Program-made: the position numbers and the translations under genes | NCBI RefSeq assembly: GCF_019203185.1 | Contig: NZ_CP078093.1 | Location: forward strand, 2,329,058-2,393,057 | Source of the DNA: Crassaminicella indica | Lineage (GTDB): Bacteria; Bacillota; Clostridia; Peptostreptococcales; Thermotaleaceae | Reading direction: 5' to 3' | DNA: 64,000 nucleotides | The notes under the pieces: generated by a model | Database searches by the model: none | Seen by the model: the letters and a program-made list of their open reading frames with translations, nothing else | Told to the model about the DNA's origin: nothing | Shown: piece by piece, positions 57,438-64,000 of the stretch | Layout of the letters: each line of letters begins with the position of its first letter | How positions within the stretch are numbered: the first letter of the stretch is position 1

Positions 57438-57449
57438 AAGAATATTGAC
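57438..57449 (+). other. 5' exon binding sites IBS2 and IBS1 of the intron
   Basis: The last 12 bases before the intron are AAGAAT (IBS2, 57438-57443) and ATTGAC (IBS1, 57444-57449). Both have exact complements in the intron: ATTCTT at 57790-57795 (EBS2) and GTCAAT at 57853-57858 (EBS1). This fixes the 5' splice site. Confidence 0.85.
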
Positions 57450-60100
57450 GTGCGAAATGTTTCTCTATAAGTGATTAATCACGAAAAGAGAGGATTAATG
57501 AAATCACATTTAATCTAACTGATTAACTGAAATTTGGAATGAAGCCTTCATGTAGGCTGAAACGAATTACTTGATACTCCTACAAGCGTTTAATGTTTAG
57601 TAGACATTAAGGGTTTGAAGCTAGGTAAAGTCGGCTAAGAGTATACCGTAAGGCATGTGGGATAATAACCTACCACCACGAAATGCGAACCAGAGGTGGT
57701 TGAGTGTATGATAGGTCGGAGTGCTAGAAAATATCTACGGTGAGAATGTTCTTAAATGAACTGACGAACTTGCGAATGTACGAGTCTAAATTCTTATTAA
57801 ATAGAAATATTTAAACCACAACTAGTGGGGTTAATTACCGAAAAGTATGTTTGTCAATTAAGAAATTCGGAATACCTAACAACGAAGGTATAAATTAACA
57901 GGCTCATAGTAAGCATCTAAGGATATATGTAAAAGCTAAGTTAATCGGAACATTGTAAGCAAAAGTCAACTATCTAAACGACTACTAATCGGGTTGGTTT
58001 CTATAAGATATCAAATGATATTGAAATGAATTTACTTTTGTGAAAGTAGGGACACAGTACCTATGAAACCATGATAATAAGTGGCGGAGGGATAGTCCCA
58101 AGTCTTGAACTTTGAAAACTGAACTAATTAAATGAAACTCATAGGGTCAGGTAAGATGATGGGACTTCTGTATGGAAGGAGAACAACACGCCATCAATGA
58201 GTACAGCATTACGATATAGCGAATATTACGGTATGCAAGAAACATTCGATTGGTTATATGATAGAAGTAAGAAAAGAGCCACTAACGGTCTTAGATTATA
58301 TGAAATCATAACATCAAGAGAAAATATACTTCTTGCATATAGAAACATCAAGGCTAACACAGGAAGTAAAACTAAAGGTACTGATGGATTGACAATAGCA
58401 GATTATAAAGTCAAGGATGAAGGTACATTTGTGAAAGAAATAAGAGACACACTAAAGAATTACAAACCCAACTCGATTAGAAGGGTAGAAATCCCTAAAG
58501 ATAACGGTAAAACAAGACCTTTAGGAATACCAACTATGAGAGATAGAATTATACAGCAAATGTTCAAACAAGTTCTTGAATCAATATGCGAAGCAAGATT
58601 CCACAAACATTCTTATGGATTTAGACCTAATAGGTCAACTCATCATGCTATGTCAAGAAATCAATACCTAATTAATATAGGGAAGATGCATCATGTAGTA
58701 GATATAGATATAAAAGGTTTCTTTGATAACGTAAATCATACAAAATTATTAAAACAGATGTATGATATAGGTATCAAAGATAAGAGAGTTCTTAGAATAG
58801 TTAGTAAAATGCTAAAAGCACCAATAGAAGGAATAGGGATACCAACTGAAGGTACTCCACAAGGAGGTATATTATCTCCTTTACTGTCTAATATTGTGTT
58901 AAATGAATTAGATTGGTGGGTTAGTGACCAATGGGAAACCTTTGAAACCAAATACAGATATTCAAGAGTAGACAGTAAATACTTGGGACTTAAAAAATAT
59001 AGTAATCTAAAAGAAATGTTCATTGTAAGGTACGCTGATGATTTCAAAATTTACACTAGAAATCACATAACAGCAAATAAAATATTTCATGCAATTAAAA
59101 ACTATTTAAAGAATAATTTGAAACTGGATATATCAACAGAAAAATCTCAAATAACAAATCTTAGAAAGAAAAGTTCAGATTTTCTAGGATTCAAGATTAA
59201 AGTAGTAAAAAAGAGAAACAAACATGTTGCTAATACATTCGTCATGGAAAAGAAAAAGGAGAAGATTAAATCAAGATTAAGAGATTTAATTTTAAATATA
59301 CAAAAAAATCCTTTAACAAGTACAGTCAATAAATACAACATATATATTATAGGGATTAAAAACTACTACAAATATGCAACGCATATTAACAGAGATTTTA
59401 GTAAAATAGCCTATCAAATTTCCAAAACCCTATTCAATCGTCTAAAATCAATAGGTAAATGTGAAATTCCTATTAAACCCAACGAAACATACAAAAAGTT
59501 CAATAAAAATAACTTTAAAACACATAAGGTAGCAGGTTTATATCTCCATCCAATAGCAGACATACAGACTAAAAATGTGATGAATTTTTCACAAAATATA
59601 TGTAACTATACATCTCAAGGTAGAGAATTAATATACAAGAAACTAAAACCTAATGTGTCTACTGAAATACAAAGGCTTATGAATAATATATACGAATATA
59701 ATACGGTTGAATTAGCAGATAACAAACTCTCTAAATACTCATCACAGAAAGGAAAATGCTTGGTCACAGGTAAATTCTTATGTGCTAATGAAGTGGAGAT
59801 ACATCATATAAAGCCAACAGAATTAGGTGGAAAAGATGAATTTGCTAATCTCATAGCAATACACAAGGATGTTCACAAGTTAATACATGCAACACTAAAA
59901 GAGACGATTGATAGATATATGAACAAACTTCAATTGAACGTAAAACAGTTGAAGAAAGTAAACAAATATCGTAAAGAATGTAATTTGATTAATTTAGATT
60001 AAAAGTTTAAGATGGAACGCCTTGTGAGTTCGAAAGTCTCATGCAGGGTGTGGTCGAGGGGAAAAGGTGGAGATAACTTCAAATCCTTACCTATTCGAAT
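57450..60100 (+). mobile_element. Group II intron with reverse transcriptase/HNH ORF
   Basis: A 2651-base retro-element. It begins GTGCGAAATG (GUGYG consensus) and ends in AT before the exon base A60101. Domain I contains EBS2 and EBS1 as above, the base before EBS1 (T57852) could pair with A60101, and the ORF occupies domain IV. Domain V-like sequence lies at about 60011-60056 (with GAAA) and domain VI at 60054-60098 with an unpaired A at 60093, seven bases before the end. The reading frame is intact, so the element may be active. Subclass not assigned; the catalytic triad reads CGC rather than AGC by eye. Confidence 0.9.
58197..60002 (+). CDS. Group II intron reverse transcriptase/maturase with HNH domain
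   Basis: A 601-residue multifunctional intron protein: reverse transcriptase (about 60-330; RPLGIPTMRDRIIQQ, GFRPNRSTHHA, TPQGGILSPLLSN), catalytic YADD at 279-282, a maturase (X) region, and a C-terminal HNH endonuclease with zinc-type CxxxGK from Cys521 and His536-His537 in EIHHIKP. It splices the intron RNA and primes its re-insertion (family knowledge). ATG 58197 follows AAGGAGA. Codon use is somewhat different from its neighbours, as expected of a mobile gene. Confidence 0.95.
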   Translation: MSTALRYSEYYGMQETFDWLYDRSKKRATNGLRLYEIITSRENILLAYRNIKANTGSKTKGTDGLTIADYKVKDEGTFVKEIRDTLKNYKPNSIRRVEIPKDNGKTRPLGIPTMRDRIIQQMFKQVLESICEARFHKHSYGFRPNRSTHHAMSRNQYLINIGKMHHVVDIDIKGFFDNVNHTKLLKQMYDIGIKDKRVLRIVSKMLKAPIEGIGIPTEGTPQGGILSPLLSNIVLNELDWWVSDQWETFETKYRYSRVDSKYLGLKKYSNLKEMFIVRYADDFKIYTRNHITANKIFHAIKNYLKNNLKLDISTEKSQITNLRKKSSDFLGFKIKVVKKRNKHVANTFVMEKKKEKIKSRLRDLILNIQKNPLTSTVNKYNIYIIGIKNYYKYATHINRDFSKIAYQISKTLFNRLKSIGKCEIPIKPNETYKKFNKNNFKTHKVAGLYLHPIADIQTKNVMNFSQNICNYTSQGRELIYKKLKPNVSTEIQRLMNNIYEYNTVELADNKLSKYSSQKGKCLVTGKFLCANEVEIHHIKPTELGGKDEFANLIAIHKDVHKLIHATLKETIDRYMNKLQLNVKQLKKVNKYRKECNLINLD

Positions 60101-60124
60101 ATATTCTAAGTTGTTCATTATAAT
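60101..60124 (+). promoter_or_regulatory. Right half of the interrupted hisS promoter
   Basis: A60101 completes TTGAC (57445-57449) to TTGACA when the intron is removed; 17 bases later lies TATAAT at 60119-60124. In the present DNA the -35 position reads CGAATA, a poor -35, because the intron separates the two halves by 2651 bases. Confidence 0.8.
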
Positions 60125-60149
60125 AATAAGCAATTGTATAGGGTATATG

Positions 60150-60377
60150 CGATGATGAGGAAGAGTAGATGTAATGCTATTTTCAGCGAGTTGAGGTTTG
60201 GTGAAAGCTCAATAATAAGTGTTATATTGAAGACACCTTTGAGCAGATTGTCTGAAATTTTAGTAAGATAATACGTATTTCGGCGTTAACGAGCTTAAGT
60301 GGGATTTCCAAGTAGGGTGGTACCGCGGGATATAATACTTCTCGTCCCTGTCAATAATAGGGATGGAGAAGTTTTTT
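60150..60377 (+). promoter_or_regulatory. T-box riboswitch upstream of hisS-aspS
   Basis: A GA-rich stem I start (GAGGAAGAGTAGA) and a specifier context TTGAAGACACC aligned with TTGAACTTGCC of the leuS leader; the specifier codon is GAC (Asp, 60232-60234) and the overlapping CAC (His, 60234-60236) lies two bases on. AGGGTGGTACCGCGG is at 60314-60328, followed by the terminator ACTTCTC/GAGAAGT (60337-60343 with 60366-60372) and six T. It controls both synthetase genes. Confidence 0.92.
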
Positions 60378-60415
60378 GCATTGAAATAAATAATAATATA
60401 GAGGGAGGTTTATGT

Positions 60416-61675
60416 ATGTCAATAAAAGCACCTAGAGGTACAAAGGATGTTTTACCATCAGATGCATATAAATGGAATTACGTTGAACATTTATTTAGAG
60501 ATGTCTGTACTAGATTTGGATATAAAGAAATAAGGACACCTATTTTTGAACATACTGAGTTGTTTAAACGAGGAGTAGGCGAAACTACTGATATTGTACA
60601 AAAGGAAATGTATTCCTTTGAAGACAATGGGGGAAGGGATATTACATTAAAGCCAGAAGGAACAGCTCCGGTGGTAAGAAGCTTTATTGAAAACAAACTT
60701 TATGCAGATACGCAGCCTACAAAGCTTTTTTACATAACACCATGCTTTAGATATGAAAGACCACAAGCTGGTAGATTAAGAGCTTTTCACCAATTTGGGG
60801 TTGAAGTGTTTGGTGCAATTAATCCTTCAGTTGATGCTGAAGTTATAGGTATTGCAATGGCTTTTTATAAAGCCTTAGGGATAAGTAATTTAGAACTTAG
60901 AATCAATAGTATAGGTTGTCCTGAATGTAGAGGAAAATATAATAAAATACTAAAAGAATATTTAAAAGAAAAGCTTCCAAAGCTTTGTAAAACTTGTCAA
61001 GACAGATATGAAAGAAATCCAATGCGTATTATTGATTGTAAAGTAGAATCCTGCAAGGAGCAGCTTAAAGATATTCCTTTGATGATAGATCATATATGTG
61101 ATGCATGTAAGGAAGATTTCGAAAAATTAAAAGAAAATTTATCTCTTATGGATATAGAATATGTGGTAGATCCAAATATTGTTAGGGGTCTTGATTATTA
61201 TACAAAAACAGCGTTTGAGATTGTTTCAAATGAAATAGGTGCACAAGGAACTGTTTGTGGAGGAGGTCGCTACGATCGTTTAGTAGAAGAATTAGGAGGA
61301 CCTAAAACGCCAGGAATTGGTTTTGGCATGGGAATAGAAAGACTATTATTAACCCTTCAAAATAATAATATTGAGATTCCAAAACCAAAAGGATTAGATA
61401 TATTTATTGCTACTATAGGTGAAAGGGCAAATAAAGAAGCTGTAAGACTACTACATAAATTAAGATTAGAAGGTATATCAGCTGATAAAGACCATTTAAA
61501 TAGGAGTATAAAAGCTCAATTTAAGTATGCAAACAAATTAAATGCATCTTATACTATTGTAATTGGAGATGATGAATTAGATAAGGATGTAGTTATACTA
61601 AAAAATATGGAAACTAGTGAACAGACAGAGATTCAGCTTAGCAATATTATGAGAGAATTAAAAGAAAGATTATAG
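60416..61675 (+). CDS. hisS: Histidyl-tRNA synthetase
   Basis: Class II synthetase for tRNA-His, 419 residues, starting MSIKAPRGTKDVLP. Motif 2 is FRYERPQAGRLRAFHQFG, the His-A motif is VRGLDYYTKTAFE and motif 3 is GFGMGIERLL, followed by the anticodon-binding domain. The ATG at 60416 follows GAGGGAGG; the longer frame reaching back into the T-box leader is an artefact. aspS follows after 11 bases. Confidence 0.97.
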   Translation: MSIKAPRGTKDVLPSDAYKWNYVEHLFRDVCTRFGYKEIRTPIFEHTELFKRGVGETTDIVQKEMYSFEDNGGRDITLKPEGTAPVVRSFIENKLYADTQPTKLFYITPCFRYERPQAGRLRAFHQFGVEVFGAINPSVDAEVIGIAMAFYKALGISNLELRINSIGCPECRGKYNKILKEYLKEKLPKLCKTCQDRYERNPMRIIDCKVESCKEQLKDIPLMIDHICDACKEDFEKLKENLSLMDIEYVVDPNIVRGLDYYTKTAFEIVSNEIGAQGTVCGGGRYDRLVEELGGPKTPGIGFGMGIERLLLTLQNNNIEIPKPKGLDIFIATIGERANKEAVRLLHKLRLEGISADKDHLNRSIKAQFKYANKLNASYTIVIGDDELDKDVVILKNMETSEQTEIQLSNIMRELKERL

Positions 61676-61686
61676 GAGGAGCAAAA

Positions 61687-63468
61687 ATGGCAGAAGCATT
61701 AGGAAATATGAAAAGAACGCATATGTGCGGGATATTAAGAACCAATCATATAGAAAGTGAAGTTGTACTTATGGGATGGGTACAAAAAAGACGTGACTTA
61801 GGAGGTTTAATATTTATAGATTTAAGAGATCGATCAGGACTGGTACAAATTGTATTTGATAAGGATGTATCAGAAGAGGCATTTATGAAAGCTGAAAAAA
61901 TTAGAGGAGAGTATGTAATCGGTGTTAAAGGAATTGTAAGAATGAGAGAATCTATCAATAAAAACATTCCAACAGGAGATATCGAAGTATTTGCAAGTGA
62001 ATTAAAAATATTCTCTGAAGCTCAAACACCACCAATATATATTGAAGATGATGACGAGGTTTCAGAAAATTTAAGATTAAAATATAGATATCTTGATTTA
62101 AGAAAGCCAAGAATGCAAAAAAACCTTATGTTTAGACATAAATTAGCAAAAATCACAAGAGATTTTCTAGATGAAAATGGTTTTGTTGAAGTAGAGACTC
62201 CTATGCTTACAAAGCCTACTCCTGAAGGAGCAAGAGATTATTTAGTGCCAAGTCGTGTAAATATAGGAAAGTTTTATGCACTTCCTCAATCACCACAATT
62301 ATTTAAACAGTTATTAATGGTTTCTGGTATGGATAGATATTTTCAAATTGTAAAATGTTTTAGAGATGAAGATTTGAGAGCTGATAGACAGCCTGAATTT
62401 ACACAGATTGATATTGAGATGTCATTTGTAGATGTTGATGATGTATTGTCTATCAATGAAAGATTAATCCAAAAAATGTTTAAAGAAATGTTAAATATAG
62501 AAATTTCTCTTCCTATTCAAAGAATACCGTATCGCGAAGCTATGGGCAGATATGGATCAGATAAACCAGATGTAAGATTTGGATTTGAGTTAAAATGCTT
62601 AAATGATGTTGTAGAAAATTGTGGCTTTAAAGTGTTTAGCGATACAGTAAAAAGTGGAGGAGATGTACGAGGAATCAATATAAATGGTTATGCAGATTCA
62701 TTTAGCAGAAAAGGGATTGGAAAATTAGAGGATTTTGCAAAAACTTATGGAGCAAAGGGTTTAGCGTGGATAAAAATTACAGATGCAGGAGTAAACTCTC
62801 CAATTGCAAAATTCTTTACCGATGAAGAAATGAATAAAATCATTGAAAGGTTTGAAGGAAAGATAGGAGATTTAATTTTAATAGTAGCAGATAAATCAAG
62901 TGTAGTATATGATGCATTAGGACACTTAAGAGTGGAGATTGCAAAAAAGCTAGATATTTTAGATAAAAATGATTATAAGCTTTTATGGGTAACAGATTTT
63001 CCACTATTTGAATATGACGAGGAGGAAGGTCGATACGTTGCAAAACATCATCCATTTACATCACCAAGAGAAGAAGATGTTGAATTATTAGAAACAGAGC
63101 CTCATAAAGTACGTGCTAAGGCTTATGATATTGTTCTGAATGGTGTTGAAATAGGTGGTGGAAGCATTAGAATTCATAATAGTGATCTTCAGCAAAAAAT
63201 GTTTAAAGCTTTAGGTTTTACAGAAGAAGAAGCTATTGAAAAATTTGGATTTTTATTGGAAGCATTTAAATATGGTACACCTCCACATGGGGGAATTGCT
63301 TATGGATTAGATAGATTAGTTATGTTACTTACAGGAAATGATAGTATTAGAGAAGTGATTGCTTTCCCTAAAACACAAAATGCTTCATCTCCTATGACAG
63401 AGGCTCCATCAATAGTTGATGAAAAACAATTACAAGAGCTTCATATTCAGGTGTCATTAGAAAAATAG
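61687..63468 (+). CDS. aspS: Aspartyl-tRNA synthetase
   Basis: Class II synthetase for tRNA-Asp, 593 residues, the bacterial type with an N-terminal OB fold (WVQKRRDLGGLIFIDLRDRS), motif 2 FRDEDLRADRQPEFTQ, a bacterial insertion domain in the middle and motif 3 in PHGGIAYGLDRLVMLL. AGGAGGAG precedes the ATG. Co-regulated with hisS by the shared T-box; a terminator follows. Confidence 0.97.
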   Translation: MAEALGNMKRTHMCGILRTNHIESEVVLMGWVQKRRDLGGLIFIDLRDRSGLVQIVFDKDVSEEAFMKAEKIRGEYVIGVKGIVRMRESINKNIPTGDIEVFASELKIFSEAQTPPIYIEDDDEVSENLRLKYRYLDLRKPRMQKNLMFRHKLAKITRDFLDENGFVEVETPMLTKPTPEGARDYLVPSRVNIGKFYALPQSPQLFKQLLMVSGMDRYFQIVKCFRDEDLRADRQPEFTQIDIEMSFVDVDDVLSINERLIQKMFKEMLNIEISLPIQRIPYREAMGRYGSDKPDVRFGFELKCLNDVVENCGFKVFSDTVKSGGDVRGININGYADSFSRKGIGKLEDFAKTYGAKGLAWIKITDAGVNSPIAKFFTDEEMNKIIERFEGKIGDLILIVADKSSVVYDALGHLRVEIAKKLDILDKNDYKLLWVTDFPLFEYDEEEGRYVAKHHPFTSPREEDVELLETEPHKVRAKAYDIVLNGVEIGGGSIRIHNSDLQQKMFKALGFTEEEAIEKFGFLLEAFKYGTPPHGGIAYGLDRLVMLLTGNDSIREVIAFPKTQNASSPMTEAPSIVDEKQLQELHIQVSLEK

Positions 63469-63495
63469 AGTGCAGATTTGCACTCTATTTATTTA
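63463..63495. terminator. Terminator after aspS
   Basis: AAATAGAGTGCA (63463-63474) pairs with TGCACTCTATTT (63479-63490) around GATT, overlapping the aspS stop and followed by TATTTAAT. Confidence 0.85.
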
Positions 63496-63556
63496 ATATT
63501 AAAAATTATTTATTCTGTACTAAAAATGGAGTATAATAAATTAAGGGGTGATAGAA

Positions 63557-63988
63557 ATGATTCAAGTAGGAAAAGTAATTGAAATTTTAGATAATAATAG
63601 AGCAAGAGTATTGATGCGAAAACATGCTGCGTGTGGAGAATGTGGGGCTTGTCAGCATGGTCAAGAAAACATGAATTTAAAAATTATAGCTTTTAATGCA
63701 TCAAATGCTAAGGTTGGAGAGTTAGTTGAAGTAAATTTGGAGACACAAAATGTTTTAGGGGCTGCCTTTATTGCTTATGTTATCCCATTATTTGCTCTTC
63801 TTATAGGAATTGGTGGTGGAAGCTATTTCTTGAAAAAATTAGGATTTAAAGATCATATAGAATTATATGCTATGTGTATAGGGTTTCTTTTAACAGCTAT
63901 AACATATACTGGGATTAGGTTACGAGAAGGCAGCTTTAAAAAGAATAAAAAGTATATGCCTGTTATTTCAAAAATAGTAGGGCAATAA
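63557..63988 (+). CDS. RseC/MucC-like membrane protein
   Basis: A 143-residue protein with an N-terminal cytoplasmic part carrying clustered cysteines (ACGECGACQHG), which may hold an Fe-S or redox centre, and two membrane helices (about 74-95 and 104-125). This is the SoxR-reducing system RseC family pattern; in Clostridia the gene may assist Rnf-type electron transport or other redox membranes (inference). ATG 63557 with AAGGGGTGAT upstream; GTG 63548 is part of that site. No other genes of such a system are in view because the window ends. Confidence 0.85.
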   Translation: MIQVGKVIEILDNNRARVLMRKHAACGECGACQHGQENMNLKIIAFNASNAKVGELVEVNLETQNVLGAAFIAYVIPLFALLIGIGGGSYFLKKLGFKDHIELYAMCIGFLLTAITYTGIRLREGSFKKNKKYMPVISKIVGQ

Positions 63989-64000
63989 AAATATAGAGAC

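Noticed and set aside
60299-60415. A longer hisS reading frame starting at 60299 inside the T-box region
   Set aside because: It covers the T-box antiterminator and terminator and lacks a ribosome binding site; ATG 60416 has GAGGGAGG and gives the normal family N-terminus.

Overview
The window looks like a chromosomal segment of a low-GC, anaerobic, spore-forming Firmicute of the class Clostridia. The supporting evidence is strongly AT-rich sequence with AGGAGG ribosome binding sites, frequent TTG/GTG starts, sporulation-type genes (SpoIID, GerMN, BofC-like), a SCIFF ribosomal peptide, T-box leaders and a complete selenocysteine system. The gene order matches the conserved fab, rnc-smc-ftsY-ffh, rplU-prp-rpmA-obg, nadD-yqeK-rsfS, ruvAB-queA-tgt-yajC-secDF-apt-rel-dtd and hisS-aspS blocks. 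An assignment near Alkaliphilus, Caminicella or Crassaminicella is inference only.

Layout. 1-3414: fatty acid synthesis operon (3' end of fabK, then fabD, fabG, acpP, fabF). 3570-12070: rnc, a radical SAM gene, smc, ftsY, ylxM and ffh (RNA processing, chromosome condensation, SRP targeting). 12103-13969: rpsP, khpA, rimM, trmD. 13985-16741: L21 leader, rplU, prp, rpmA, obg, yhbY. 16882-19759: nadD, yqeK, an LCP cell-wall ligase, rsfS. 19800-22533: Leu T-box and leuS. 22552-26182: a YheO-type regulator, a class V aminotransferase (minus strand) and the two-subunit serine dehydratase. 26209-28335: dacF-type carboxypeptidase (minus strand) and comEA. 28397-37737: selenium block, with selD (itself carrying an in-frame UGA), a Na+/alanine symporter on the minus strand, selA, selB, a two-component system with a GerMN protein, and the tRNA-Sec gene selC. 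37916-44125: a secreted repeat protein, a BofC-like gene, ruvA, ruvB and a SpoIID-like protein. 44138-51574: queA, tgt, yajC, a small membrane protein, SCIFF precursor and maturase, a gamma-carbonic-anhydrase-like gene, secD, secF. 51757-57437: apt, rel, dtd, an MBL hydrolase, a small HTH gene, hemZ. 57450-60100: a complete group II intron with a reverse transcriptase/HNH protein. 60150-63988: T-box, hisS, aspS and an RseC-like gene at the right edge.

Most of the window is housekeeping. The clearest unusual feature is the group II intron. Its boundaries can be set to the base from 5' GTGCG, 3' AT and 6+6 bp of exon-binding pairing. Removing it rejoins a perfect TTGACA-17-TATAAT promoter in front of the hisS-aspS T-box. 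The intron therefore sits inside the -35 box of an essential tRNA-synthetase operon. RNA splicing cannot repair a DNA promoter, so hisS-aspS probably depends on read-through from hemZ or on a promoter inside the intron. The hisS leader also carries GACAC at the specifier position, which holds overlapping Asp (GAC) and His (CAC) codons.

Other points of interest are a Sec codon in selD with selA, selB and selC nearby; an unlisted 46-residue SCIFF precursor at 47236 followed by a terminator before its maturase; a hairpin that buries the ribosome binding site of a 60-residue HTH gene; and a duplicated 32-residue unit inside the SpoIID-like protein.
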